Notes: generated from the letters alone by a model not told the origin. DNA of 64,000 nucleotides from Taudactylus pleione (GCA_031769625.1 JAUIMM010000135.1:5817501-5881500); one strand, 5' to 3'. Shown: positions 11,138 to 22,432, counted from the first letter of the stretch. Made by a program: numbers and translations.

Positions 11138-12353
11138 AAAAAAAAAGGAATTTGCCCCCCAGCACACTGCAGCTAAATCAAAAATACTTGAATCCTACAT
11201 GATAATAGAAATTCAGAGGTATTGGTTACATACATTTGCAAATATATGAATTAACCGAGAAGCAAGGCACCCCCAAAAATTCCAGCCAAGGACCATCCCC
11301 AGTGCATCACCTTTTTTCCCCTTTTCATGTGATGCCCTGGGGATGGTCCTTGGCTGGAATTTTTGGGGGTGCCTTGCTTCTCGGACATGAACCCCTTAAT
11401 GTTAGGGACGCTGGTATAGAGGAGCCTTGACGTCGGCCCAGCGCTTATTCATATATTTGCAAATGTATGTAACCAATACCTCTAAATTTCTATTATCATG
11501 TAGGATTCAAGTATTTTTGATTAAGCTGCAGTGTGCTGGGGGCAAATTCCTTTTTTTTGTGTTCAGTGTAAACCCCGCCCTTTACAAGCACCTGTAGTAT
11601 ATAATTAAGCTGATTGAGCAACTACCATATTTTTTGCTTGCAGTTTGGAGGCATGAAGGGAGTCAGCATTAGGAGGAGGTGCTGATTCTTATAGTGCCAT
11701 GTGGAGGTTTTTTGGGGTACCTCCAAGGTAAGTTAGCTCTCAGCTCATACATGTACTGTTATCATGCAGTACACCAATTTGTAATTATATGACCCAGAGT
11801 GGGTGCTACTATTATGTAGCAATAATTATTTTGGGGTGAGCGTTTGGGAGTGGGGCCCCCGGGTTTGTTCTAGCTGGACCTTACTCATTGCATCACCACT
11901 TAATTCACATAGAATATTTTTTCACTTCTCTATTCGTTTGTATATTATTTATGTCATTTTAATTCTTTTACATTTCATTAACACTTATTGATTTATCTTT
12001 ACACATCTATTTTACACTTCACTATCACCTTTTTTCCCCTTTTCATATGATGCCCTGGGGATGGTCCTTGGCTAGAATTTTTTGTTGTGCCTTGCTTCTC
12101 GGACGTGAACCCCTTAATGTTAGGGACGCTGGTATAGAGGAGCCTTGACGTCGGCCCAGCGCTTATTCATATATTTGCAAATGTATGTAACCAATACCTC
12201 TGAATTTCTATTATCGTGTAGGATTCAAGTATTTTTGATTTTGTTGCAGTGTGCTGGGGGCAAATTCTTTTTTGTGTTCAGTGTAAACCCCACCCTTTAC
12301 AAGCACCTGTAGTATATCATTAAGCTGAATGAGCAACTACCATATTTTTTGCT
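11138..12353 (+). mobile_element. Fold-back insertion inside the Ngaro reverse transcriptase
   Basis: A 15-bp direct repeat, CTCAATATCTAATTT, flanks it (11123-11137 and 12354-12368). At the left, about 160 bp (11138-11300) is an inverted copy of 11300-11560, forming a long hairpin centred near 11300. The stretch 11310-11650 is then repeated directly at about 12015-12350. The middle (11650-12010) is T-rich unique sequence. No protein is encoded. The long target duplication and one-sided hairpin repeat the plan of 2672-4074 and 18268-22416. A non-autonomous, reverse-transcribed element is the likely source, perhaps Penelope-type; the family is not proven. Confidence 0.7.
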
Positions 12354-12368
12354 CTCAATATCTAATTT

Positions 12369-12967
12369 TGCAAGCTGTGCGCCATGCCCAAAACTGCGAA
12401 CTAAACCCAAACCTCGTCGAAGCCTTGATATTCCACTCTACAAAAACTATCCGGTATGGCATCATTAACCGAACAACCCAGCGGATATGACAGGTGTTGA
12501 ATTAAATGAAACTCACCTTGTGCCTTCTTGGGCACCACACCCACTGGAGACATATAAAGGTCCTGCAAATGAGGATCAGGGAAAGGACCCTTAATCCTCC
12601 TCAGCAGCACCTCCATCTCCACCTTGACCTGCAAAACTTCCGGGTAGTCCCTAGCCGATCGCAAGTTCCGGGGGGCTTTGACCCATAAAGGACCTATTAT
12701 TGGCAGAAGAAAACTGAACGAAAAACCTTCTAACAAAAACAAAGCGTCCTCCCTGTGAGGATATAACTCCAACCAGTGAGCCAGCACAGCTAGACAAATA
12801 GGGAAATTAGCTTTAGGCAGCTCCTTTTGACCCTTCACTACTATCCTTGGTGGCTCCAGCAGACCCTCGATGGCAATCCTTGGCCGGATGCTCTCCTCCA
12901 CAGAGACGACAGGAGTGGCGAAAATTACAGGATGACCCCCGCTTACACTGGGAGTCATTAAAGGCAA
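12369..12967 (-). pseudogene. Ngaro reverse transcriptase, N-terminal part, displaced
   Basis: The 188-codon open frame on the minus strand ends in LQDLYMSPVGVVPKKAQGEFHLIQHLSYPLGCSVNDAIP. That is the finger region of DIRS/Ngaro reverse transcriptase (SPLGVVPKK--G-FRLI-HLSYP-G-SVND in intact elements). The frame continues into 11137 and lower once the 11138-12353 insertion is removed. The N-terminal 90 residues are linker-like. It overlaps the gag-like frame above it by a shift, consistent with a frameshifted gag-pol boundary or with decay. Confidence 0.85.
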
Positions 12968-13440
12968 AACATTTGCCCCTCATCACTCCTGTCACCCCTT
13001 GCCTCCTGGCAGGATAGCCCTTGCGAGGAGGCATCGCATCCAAGGGGGTCCGACACTGCTGTGACACCTCTAACCACACCTCCACATCTTTTGCTCCAAA
13101 AGAAATAATCAGACTACCGTCATGCTTCCTTCTAAATTGCACATCATATTCATGCCAAGGCCCGCAAACAAATATGTCAAGGACCAAAAAGATATATTTC
13201 ACTATGTTCACATGTTCATCCACCTGCGTCTCCAAATAGCATGCTGCGAATATCAGCATGCCCTTCAACCAACTGGTGAAACTACAGAAAGCCTCTTCAC
13301 CAATACCCCCTGCCTTCTTAGCTTGACTAAAGGCCTTTTTCATATCATTGGTGAGTGAAAAGAAGTCGACAAATTTCCCTTTTCAAATTCTCCCCCTCAC
13401 ACTATTGCACAAACCGTGAAGTACAACGGTGTTCACACAA
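12813..13440 (-). pseudogene. Ngaro gag-like protein, C-terminal part with zinc-binding motif
   Basis: The 176-codon minus-strand frame contains an alpha-helical capsid-like stretch, then CFAFNDSQCKRGSSCNFRHSC followed by RLCGGEHPAKDC. This CCCH-plus-CCHC arrangement (C-x7-C-x5-C-x3-H, then C-x2-C-x4-H-x4-C) is typical of the nucleic-acid-binding tail of Ngaro and DIRS gag proteins. A MITE at 13449-13932 separates it from the N-terminal gag region. It is expected to package element RNA. Confidence 0.8.
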
Positions 13441-13448
13441 TGAACTGA

Positions 13449-13932
13449 GGACCTGATTCAGAGCTGAACGCTCTGACCAGAGCGCTCGCTCTGAATCTGG
13501 GCCCTCCTCCATGAAAATGGAGTGGCCTCCTGGTGCTCGTATAGCTGTGGGTCACCACCCACATCATATGCAAGCAGCCAAAAAGATGGTCACGATGGTC
13601 TTGACCATCGCGACCATTGGACTTGCGATGGAGACCCTGCGGTAGGGTCTCCCTGCCGCAAGCCCTGGAGTGATTTTGGCTCTATCAGAGCCAAAATCAC
13701 TCCCACTGACATCACTAGTGATGTCAGTGGGGCCGGCTTCAGTCTGACAGGCACGCCCGCGGCACGCCCACCAAAGGGGGTGTGCTGTCACTCAACATCG
13801 ACTGCACGCCCCCTTTGGTGCGAGACCCGGAGTGATGGAAAGCCCGTCGCTCATCGGGTCTCGCGCATGCGCACTGGGGAACATCGACCCGCTTGCGAGC
13901 ATACTGCCGCTCGTGAGTGGGTCTGAATGGCC
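13449..13932. mobile_element. Multi-hairpin MITE, copy B, inserted in Ngaro gag
   Basis: The ends are GGACCTGATTCAGAG and GTCTGAATGGCC. The interior is a chain of hairpins shared with the element at 56925-57473. Among them are a perfect 30-bp palindrome at 13702-13731 (arms CCCACTGACATCACT), the hairpin AGTGATTTTGGCTCT / AGAGCCAAAATCACT just before it, and the ATGGTC(G/A)CGATGGTC / GACCATCGCGACCAT pair near 13585-13615. It encodes no protein and disrupts the gag reading frame. Confidence 0.8.
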
Positions 13933-13934
13933 CC

Positions 13935-15350
13935 CTGGATCAGCACCTGTTGCTCAGCAATCACACCTTGTGTATTCGCACTACCTGACTTCTTGGCTAG
14001 ACGCCTCTCAACCATTCTAGCTATCTTACGTGGGCATGCAGGGGAACCAGAAAAATTAGAAGAAAAGGAAGAATCAGAAAATGATGAACAAGACAAATCA
14101 TGCTCAGCAGCACCAGAAGGACCTGGAACCACTTCCTCGATTTCTTCACTCGTAGTAGCTGAAGGTTCGCCAGCCAGGACCGTTTCCACGCGCATGGGAT
14201 CAGTAGAAAACAACGGGTCACTTGAAGGAGTATCTTCTGCCATCCCATTACCTGCAACTGGAGCAAACTGGTGAGCCACAGAGCTAGAAGGCACTCCCAC
14301 TGGAGCGGGGGGATTGGCCATGGGGGAAGGCGGGAGGAAGGGGTGGGGGCACTGTTAACAAACAAGCTGGTGGAACCAGCCTGAGGCCGAATGTCAGGGG
14401 CACACTGGTGAGGTTTGACTATCCATAACAGGCAGCGGGGGACAGAGCGGAAGCCATCGATGAAGCTTGTTGTAAGACTGGCATTTAGGGGTAAGAAAAT
14501 TGCGGATGATACCCCAGGTAAGGGTAGGACCCAAAAGTGGGCGCAGCATAGGTAGGATAAAAGGGGGCAGAAGATACTACTTAGGAGGAAGCTTGACCCC
14601 AGGAAGGGCTGGCCACTGAAAAGGGCTGTGCATTGTAAATGGAAGGAGGGGCTATGGTAGCAGGGAACCAGGGGGACTGATAAGGGTTAGGGTGTAGAGC
14701 ACCCATAGTCCCTGCAACATTTTGTCCTGTCATCCAAGGTGTAGGGGAAATATGTGTGACTATTGGGCTGTGTGACTGCCTACTTGTCACAGGGGAAAAA
14801 CTCACCAATATGGCCGCCGGGGTTAACATGGCTTCTGGGCCCGCCATACTGACCAGGCCGCCGGGACCACCTGCTCCCTGGGGACTGAATACTACTGGCC
14901 CCATGTGACCCGCAACGCTAACCGCCGGCGGGTCTGTTGCAGAGTGACCAGTGGGAGCCATGAGCATCAGCGCTCCCGCGTGGTGCAGTGGAAGTGACTG
15001 CCGCCACGTGTATCTGCAGCTCCAGCAAGGAGCGTCCATCGTATGCTCCCACCATAGCCGCATCAATAGGATGCCGGGCCAGGGGAAAGGAGCAGCTGCC
15101 AGGTGGTTCCCCCAAGGGAGCAACCCCCGCCGGCACCACGGGACCCACAAGGGGCACCAGGAAGGCAAGGAAGGCCGCAGCGGTGTCCCCAGATGGAGGC
15201 ACACCCGCCGGGGCTGGGGCTGTTGTCAGTGTGGTAAGTGTCTGGCCTGGAGAAGGTATAGGTGGAGAAGGTGGACACGGAGAGAGAACGGGGGGAGGAA
15301 AGGGGAATGGGCGGACGTGCTAGGGGAGAGCTGAGGGGTTTGACATAATC
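13935..15350 (-). pseudogene. Ngaro gag-like region, N-terminal, Pro/Ala/Ser-rich
   Basis: Minus-strand frames at 15204-14581 and 14321-13940 read Pro-, Ala-, Gly- and Ser-rich protein. It includes an acidic Ser-rich block (SCSSFSDSSFSSNFSG) followed by the basic helix MVERRLAKK. Such low-complexity N-terminal gag regions precede the zinc-binding part in Ngaro elements. Shifts between frames near 14330 and 14580 break it, or mark an intergenic leader. GC content is markedly higher than in neighbouring DNA. Start not decided. Confidence 0.55.
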
Positions 15351-15492
15351 AGCCAACTGGCGGGTGGGGGGGAGCAGAGCGCAGGGGACAAGACTTGCTG
15401 AAGTTACACATTCTAAATTCTGAAATAGGGAAATAGCAAATACTGTAGCTAAACTACAGGGGATAATAGATACTCGGCCTGATCCTGGGTTA

Positions 15493-15709
15493 TGAGAATC
15501 CTGCAAAGAGGCTTTTCCCATTCAAAGCGCTCCCATATATAGACTGATCTAACCACTCCCCCAAACTATATTACTGGCCCCTGGAACCAAATGACCACAC
15601 TCACAACAGATAGTAATTTACCCAGCAACAAGGCTGCATTAACCAAAACCAGTCAATAAAAACCAGTAATCTTACATCTCCTCAATCCTATTCATATTTT
15701 GTCTACCAT
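15493..15709 (-). repeat. Ngaro terminal repeat A1 (5' end of element)
   Basis: This is a direct repeat of 7806-8022, with scattered substitutions and the same ends. It marks the 5' boundary of the Ngaro element. Confidence 0.9.
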
Positions 15710-15715
15710 TACCAT

Positions 15716-16859
15716 TGTTGTTTGCAGCAACTATTTACCGCAGTGTGATTGATGATCAAGGAGCATTTGGGGGAGGTAATGGGGGAGCTTTGGCAAAAAT
15801 GCAAGTGTGTGAAGACCCTATGCAATAAAAATGGCTCCGGGATCTCAGTACTGTCCATCTGGCCATCCTGCACAGCCATAGGGTTACTCAGGAGGATTAT
15901 TATTGTCTTTGTAATTGCAGATGTTTGAATTTGCAAAGGTGCCAGTGGACATCTCAAGACAAATCTAGATATCTGCGATATATACATATTTTCACACAGA
16001 CGCTGCATACAAATTTGCAGCTGCAGAAGCATTAGCATACTATACATCTCTGAATCCGGCCCTTAGACTGCACAAGAGAAATTAGCAGTGAGTCTTCCCA
16101 TTACTTACACTTGCTTCTGCAGCCACAGTGCGAGTGACAGACACATCCCTCACATTGTCACTCACACTTTTACTCTTTAGTATTCTGGTCACCACTAGCT
16201 GAAATAATTCTCTAAAGTGATCATAGAAAAGATTTGTAAAGACTGATCCAGATGGGCTAGGTTTTCCAGATATCACTTTCATTTGTAGATCCCTGGTTGA
16301 CACATTCAAAGGCTTGTGGGCAAAATTGTAACATAATTATTCATGGGGGTTTTGTGGTTTACCTGACCAAAGGGTTTAAGAGAGGAGGATCCATGGATGA
16401 ATCAGGCAGAGCAGCACAGATAAAATAGTACTAAGTACTTACATTCTCCTATGACAGGAGGTTGGGGGAGAGTATGATTAGGTTCAGAATCCTCTCCTTG
16501 GATTGGGGAATGCATAGAGTGTGCCAGGTTCAGGATCTTCTCCTTAAGCAGCCAGATTCACTGGGAGGAGAAGAAATGATGTGTTTGGGTGTCAGACAGC
16601 CAGTGAGAGCTGGGAGGGTTCTCACTATTGAAAATTTGTTCTGGACAAACACATCAGGATTATACTATAGATGACCAGCTTGTATCATACTAGATAATGA
16701 TAAAGAAATTATGTTCTTGCTTTCTTCTGAAGGCAACATATACCATGGTTCAGTTGTAATAATGATAATCACGGAACTGTGGTGGAACTCTAAATTAGAA
16801 TTGATGCATGAATTACAACTTTAATTTAAATATTATTTATATTGACTTTGTTTTCACAG
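15716..16859. other. Intron 1 of the MS4A-like gene, 3' part: no gene seen
   Basis: About 1.1 kb between the Ngaro element and the next MS4A-like exon. A stretch ending CTCTGAATCCGGCCC near 16050 may be the end of a decayed MITE. No coding exon or RNA gene is recognised. A branch-point and polypyrimidine region leading to TTTTCACAG at 16851-16859 is present. Confidence 0.5.
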
Positions 16860-16982
16860 GTCACTGGATATGTTGTTGAATCTCTTCTCCTTGTGACAAA
16901 TTTACTGCTGGTCTCTGTGTCTTTTTCTGTCTCCATTTGTGGATGTTGTTCTCTATTACGTTTACCACAAAATCATTCCCAG
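16860..16982 (+). CDS. MS4A (CD20-like) gene, exon encoding transmembrane segment 4
   Basis: This 41-codon exon starts after TTTTCACAG and ends at CAG|GTAAGA, phase 0 at both ends. It reads VTGYVVESLLLVTNLLLV, then SVSFSVSICGCCSLLR, a single long hydrophobic helix followed by Cys-rich juxtamembrane residues. This is the fourth membrane segment of MS4A proteins, where a helix with an internal E is followed by S--FGC--C in relatives. It follows the loop exon in the correct phase. Juxtamembrane cysteines could be palmitoylated; that is inference. Confidence 0.8.
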
Positions 16983-17954
16983 GTAAGAGAAGGATGGATG
17001 AGAGTGCAAAAGTGACACCAAGTGTTGTCACTAGAGAATGTGCCTAGAGATGCCACTTGCTGGGGATGGCAGTGAAATGCTTGTTCTATTACTGTCAGTG
17101 TGATAGCAAAATATTTCCATTATAAAGCACCGTATTCTATCTTGAGTGTGAATGTGGAAGGATAGGACACGTTACCATACAGTGGAAATATTTTGAAGAT
17201 ACAGGAAAAAGGATAGACCAATCAGCGTGTGCCCAGATCTGGGGTCTGGCCAATCAGTAGATGTGCCTGCAGGTGCAAGGTACGTAAGACTGGCATCTCT
17301 CTGACTGGGCTGCAGGAGCAGTTTGATATGTGACCCATCCTCACTCCACTCAAGATGTCACCAGGGGGTATATTTACTAAAGTGCATTTTTTAGAAGTAG
17401 AGATTCTACCTATTATCTTCTAGAAGGTGCTAGATAAATGTTAAGTAGAATCTGATTGGTTGCTATGTGCAACATCTCCACTTCTATAAACCCGCACCAC
17501 ACACCCTGTACCCATTTAGTTTTTAAACTTACCTGTCCTATGTCTTCAGACACAGAGAAGCAAAAATCACAGGGAAAACGGTGGTGGCCATTTTCCCAGT
17601 GTCTTGCACATGCGCAGTACTGCTGTCCCTGGGAAAACGGCGTGGGCGCCATTTTCCCGGAGATTCATGCATGCACAGTAGATTCTGGCACTAAGCCAGA
17701 AGCTACTGCTCCCGCTGGCCGCCGTGAAACCGCTACAGAGTGGAGGGGGTCTGGTCTGCACACGGACCCCTCCTCTCTTAAAAATCCCCTGCATCCTACT
17801 CCTCAGAAGGATGGAGGGAGAAGAATATGTGGTAAGCTGCACGCATGCAAGCAGGCGAGTTGGGTCACAGATCGTGCTAACACAGTAAGCAGTCCTTTTT
17901 TACTATGGGAATATTAATGTATGGTTTGATATAATTTGTTATCTCTGCTCGCAG
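16983..17954 (+). other. Intron 2 of the MS4A-like gene, with MITE-derived DNA
   Basis: A 972-bp intron with a GTAAGA donor and GCTCGCAG acceptor. From 17366 it contains the left end of a palindromic MITE (GGGTATATTTACTAAAGTG) whose inner part runs to about 17491. A GC-rich unit with repeated GGGAAAACGG and CCATTTTCCC blocks (17560-17670) follows. No exon is seen in it. Confidence 0.65.
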
Positions 17955-18080
17955 ATCTATTTGATACAGACTGATGTTTTGGCTTCCATGAACCCTTCTA
18001 CAACAATTCCAGCATTTCCTCCACCTCCACAACCGCCACGATATACAGCCGAAAATGTTACAGCTGGACCAGCAACATAA
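17955..18080 (+). CDS. MS4A (CD20-like) gene, last coding exon (cytoplasmic tail)
   Basis: Following the acceptor GCTCGCAG, 41 codons and a TAA (18078-18080) continue in phase 0 from the previous exon. The peptide is a cytoplasmic tail with IPAFPPPPQPPRYTAEN, a proline-rich motif next to a tyrosine. MS4A tails commonly carry such proline-rich or PPxY-like sequences that bind adaptor or ubiquitin-ligase domains; the exact PPxY motif is absent here. Together with the two upstream exons this completes the 3' half of the gene. The 3' untranslated region starts at 18081 and soon runs into the palindromic insertion at 18268. Confidence 0.78.
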   Translation: MYLIQTDVLASMNPSTTIPAFPPPPQPPRYTAENVTAGPAT

Positions 18081-18251
18081 TTGTGTTAAATGTACCTGCC
18101 AACTGCACACAGAGGAGGTAGATTCTGTGAACTGAGACAATATATTTATAATTCAGCCTATTAACTCGCTAGTAACCAATGTCTGATGTGTGTTGGTCAT
18201 TCGGGCCTTGGTGATGTCACTGGACCCTTGAAGGCTGTATTCTCATTATGG

Positions 18252-18267
18252 TTCATCTCACAAAATG
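18252..18267. repeat. Target-site duplication, left copy (16 bp)
   Basis: TTCATCTCACAAAATG occurs here and again at 22417-22432, flanking the palindromic element. Removing the element restores a single copy. Confidence 0.85.
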
Positions 18268-21200
18268 GAGAACAAACAGAAAAGGAAAAACTCTGTGTTG
18301 TGAGCACTCTTAGGTATTATACAAAGATTAATAAGTAACTTTTAATCAGTAACAAAAATACATAAAATGCAAGCCCTACACACGCTACTAAAGAAAGTAG
18401 TGGGGACACATGTAAGTAGAAAAATGCTTATGATATACCACTAAATATATCTAGACATACACATATATTGGGTACATACATACATTTAAGATAGGATGAA
18501 CAGCTCCTTCTGGATATACAATTAATTACCAATGAAGAGCAGATAGCTGCATGAGCATAGCAATAAGCTCTGATTTCTAACAATTCAAAGTTGATAGAGT
18601 ATATAGATTAAATAAATCAGCACCTGGCGAAATATCAAGTGGAATAACATTCATACCATGTCAAAACCAATCATAATGTCATAATGGTATAGACAGTCAG
18701 TATTCAAAATATAGAAGCATCACATAGCATTCCTTGATAACCTCAAGATGAAATAAAAAATATAGTCAGGAGACAACAAGATTGCTGCCAATAACTCAAA
18801 TAGTTCCCACCTGGCCTAGGTCATCTGTGAGAACATAAGAGCTAATGACATGCGTTGACCCTTAGAATATAAAGAGTGAATGGTACATTTCTCAGAATAA
18901 GTCTCAAATCCCCGGACGTCTTACTTGTGCATAGGACGTGCAGTGAAAGGACCGATTATCTGAGCTAGTCACCACTCGATAAGAAAAATGCAATAGTGTG
19001 AGAATATTTATTGATCGTCCGAAGATGTCAATATATTACATTATGTGCAAAATCGTAATAACAGATTTGTATCATCCAAATAAATAAGAAATATCAGAAA
19101 AGCAAGGGAAAAAGAACCGATACCCCCAGTTCTACCACTACTCATTTAGTCCAAGGCCATTGATGAGAGGTGTGACATGGGGGGACAGTTATACCCTCTG
19201 AAAATAAAGAGTGAGTGATACGTTACTCAGATGTTCCTTTCTGCTTTCTGATGTCATGCTCTCGGCATCAGACAACTGATGAGAGAAGTATTAGTCTGAG
19301 ATTGTACCTAATCAGTCAGAGTGATTCAAAGTATAAGACTAAATAATTATAGCTGCTATTGAGTAAATATTGAATATAGTATAAATGTATAGTAATTTTG
19401 TTAACACAATCATTAGATCGACAAATACCCATTAAAGTAAAATGCACATCCAAAGTTTGAATGTTGCGTGTGCTAATAGTATGGGTATAGTACTAATATC
19501 CATAGGACACTCTTTGTCTGGTGATATTAAGTGCTTCCACAAGGTATTCACTTCAATGGATCACATATTAGTGAGGGAAACACTGTAGCAGGCAAATCTC
19601 GTGTGTCTGCTGGATAATGTAACAACTTGTAATGTAACAAAATCTCAATCCTCATATGTTCTCACAGGTAAGGGTATCCTGGTGTAAATTCCCTTAATGC
19701 TGTCTTGTGAGAACTTTTATATATAAGGGAAATATTAACCTTTACAAACATTGGTGTAAACTTGGAAACACCATAAGTAGCAGACAACAACAAAATCATG
19801 ATCCTCTGTGGACATCATATACAGAGGTATATCCAAATATCAAATCACTGGTCTTATAAGCACTTATATATATAACAAATTGCTAAGCCATGCATACATT
19901 GATGTAAATTAAATTAATGTTATAAGTTGCAAACATTAGCAAAGTCGCGATCCTCTATAGAGATCATATATAGAGGTGTGTCCACATATCAGGACATTAA
20001 TATGACTTCCCAAGAGAATACAGGATTGAGGATTTCTTTATAGATATGTACTCGGAGCAGCAGTACAACAAAAACTTCATTTAGTTTAAAGTGCATGTGA
20101 TATTAGGGTAGAATACATCCCCCGATAAGTGTTAAAGGATGGAAAGATTATCCATACCAGTTTACAAAATTAAAGACATGGTGGTATATCAAATAAAGGT
20201 CATACAATTAGACATAAAGGAAAGACACATATCTGAATACCAACTGATAGTAGTCGGGTCCCGTGCTGCGCAGCCACGGGCACCCTTCCTGTTTGCCGAC
20301 GCGCGTTTCGCCAATGGCTTGTTCACGGAGAGGACAGCTGTTATGTGTAAATTTTGTAAACTGGTATGGATAATCTTTCCATCCTTTAACACTTATCGGG
20401 GGATGTATTCTACCCTAATATCACATGCACTTTAAACTAAATGAAGTTTTTGTTGTACTGCTGCTCCGAGTACATATCTATAAAGAAATCCTCAATTCTG
20501 TATTCTCTTGGGAAGTCATATTAATGTCCTGATATGTGGACACACCTCTATATATGATCTCTATAGAGGATCGCGACTTTGCTAATGTTTGCAACTTATA
20601 ACATTTATTTAATTTACATCAATGTATGCATGGCTTAGCAATTTGTTATATATATAAGTGCTTATAAGACCAGTGATTTGATATTTGGATATACCTCTGT
20701 ATATGATGTCCACAGAGGATCATGATTTTGTTGTTGTCTGCTACTTATGGTGTTTTCCAAGCTTACACCAATGTTTGTAAAGGTTAATATTTCCCTTATA
20801 TATAAAAGTTCTCACAAGACAGCATTAAGGGAATTTACACCAGGATACCCTTACCTGTGAGAACATATGAGGATTGAGATTTTGTTACATTACAAGTTGT
20901 TACATTATCCAGCAGACACACGAGATTTGCCTGCTACAGTGTTTCCCTCACTAATATGTGATCCATTGAAGTGAATACCTTGTGGAAGCACTTAATATCA
21001 CCAGACAAAGAGTGTCCTATGGATATTAGTACTATACCCATACTATTAGCACACGCAACATTCAAACTTTGGATGTGCATTTTACTTTAATTGGTATTTG
21101 TCGATCTATTGATTGTGTTAACAAAATTACTATACATTTATACTATATTCAATATTTACTCAATAGCAGCTATAATTATTTAGTCTTATACTTTGCATCA

Positions 21201-22416
21201 CTCTGACTGATTAGGTACAATCTCAGACTAATACTTCTCTCATCAGTTGTCTGATGCCGAGAGCATGACATCAGAAAGCAGAAAGGAACATCTGAGTAAC
21301 GTATCACTCACTCTTTATTTTCAGAGGGTATAACTGTCCCCCCATGTCACACCTCTCATCAATGGCCTTGGACTAAATGAGTAGTGGTAGAACTGGGAGT
21401 ATCGGTTCTTTTTCCCTCGCTTTTCTGAAATTTCTTCTTTATTTGGTTGATACAAATCTGTTATTACGATTTTGCACATAATGTAATATATTGACATCTT
21501 CGGACGATCAATAAATATTCTCACACTATTGTATTTTTCTTATTGAGTGGTGACTAGCTCAGATAATCGGTCCTTTCACTCCACGTCCTATGCACAAGTA
21601 AGACGTCCGGGGATTTGAGACTTATTCTGAGAAATGTACCATTCACTCTTTATATTCTAAGGGTCAACGCATGTCATTAGCTCTTATGTTCTCACAGATG
21701 ACCTAGGCCAGGTGGGAACTATTTGAGTTATTGGCAGCAATCTTGTTGTCTCCTGAGTATATTTTTTATTTCATCTTGAGGTTATCAAGGAATGCTATGT
21801 GATGCTTCTATATTTTGAATACTGACTGTCTATACCATTATGACATTATGATTGGTTTTGACATGGTATGAATGTTATTCCACTTGATATTTTGCCAGGT
21901 GCTGATTTAATAAATCTATATACTCTATCAACTTTGAATTGTTAGAAATCAGAGCTTATTGCTATGCTCATGCAGCTATCTGCTCTTTATTGGTAATTGA
22001 TTGTATATCCAGAAGGAGCTGTTCATCCTATCTTAAATGTATGTATGTACCCAATATATGTGTATGTCTAGATATATTTAGTGGTATATCATAAGCATTT
22101 TTCTACTTACATGTGTCCCCACTACTTTCTTTAGTAGCGTGTGTAGGGCTTGCATTTTATGTATTTTTGTTACTGATTAAAAGTTACTTATTAATCTTTG
22201 TATAATACCTAAGAGTGCTCACAACACAGAGTTTTTCCTTTTCTGTTTGTTCTCCATATGATTATGACTCTAGTGAGCACCACCACTGCCCTTATATATT
22301 CATTTTAGATGTGTTCTAATTCATTTACAATATAGTGGTCCTATTATCCTTAGATAAAATCTCTCTCAATAGTCTGTGCGACGATATCCCCCCTTTTCCC
22401 CTTTCCCTGTTTTCAT
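18268..22416 (+). mobile_element. 4.1-kb palindromic insertion with Penelope-like terminal sequence
   Basis: The left arm (18268-about 20165) and right arm (about 20360-22255) are near-identical inverted copies around a spacer of roughly 200 bp. The spacer holds GCGCGTTTCGCCAATGGC, the GAAA-box side of the hammerhead motif found in Penelope-like terminal repeats. The right arm is followed by about 160 bp of tail that is absent on the left. A 16-bp target duplication flanks the whole. No reverse transcriptase or endonuclease lies within. The best reading is two inverted terminal repeats (PLTRs) of a Penelope-like element without the gene, plus the 3' tail. Arms differ by few substitutions, suggesting recent insertion or gene conversion. 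Confidence 0.7.
20165..20360. other. Spacer of the palindrome with hammerhead-like motif
   Basis: On the minus strand the sequence AAGCCATTGGCGAAACGCG (about 20303-20321) has the stem II / GAAA part of a Penelope-type hammerhead ribozyme (GCC...GGC closing stem, then GAAAC). The catalytic CUGANGA box upstream is degraded (CCGTGAACA). It is expected to be inactive. Confidence 0.45.
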
Positions 22417-22432
22417 TTCATCTCACAAAATG

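Larger units (their letters stand above)
7390..15715 (-). mobile_element. Ngaro-type (tyrosine recombinase) retrotransposon, near full length, minus strand
   Basis: On the minus strand the order is terminal repeat A1 (15709-15493), gag-like region, reverse transcriptase, RNase H, tyrosine recombinase, SGNH hydrolase, repeat B1 (8232-8025), repeat A2 (8022-7806), repeat B2 (about 7745-7525). Split direct repeats in the order A1 - genes - B1 - A2 - B2 are diagnostic of Ngaro elements, which integrate through a tyrosine recombinase by way of a circular intermediate and make no target duplication. Two later insertions interrupt it (11138-12353 and 13449-13932), and frameshifts and stops occur throughout, so it is inactive. 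The outer limit on the low-coordinate side is uncertain; a reverse-strand AATAAAAGC near 7440 may be the element's polyadenylation signal. Confidence 0.9.
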
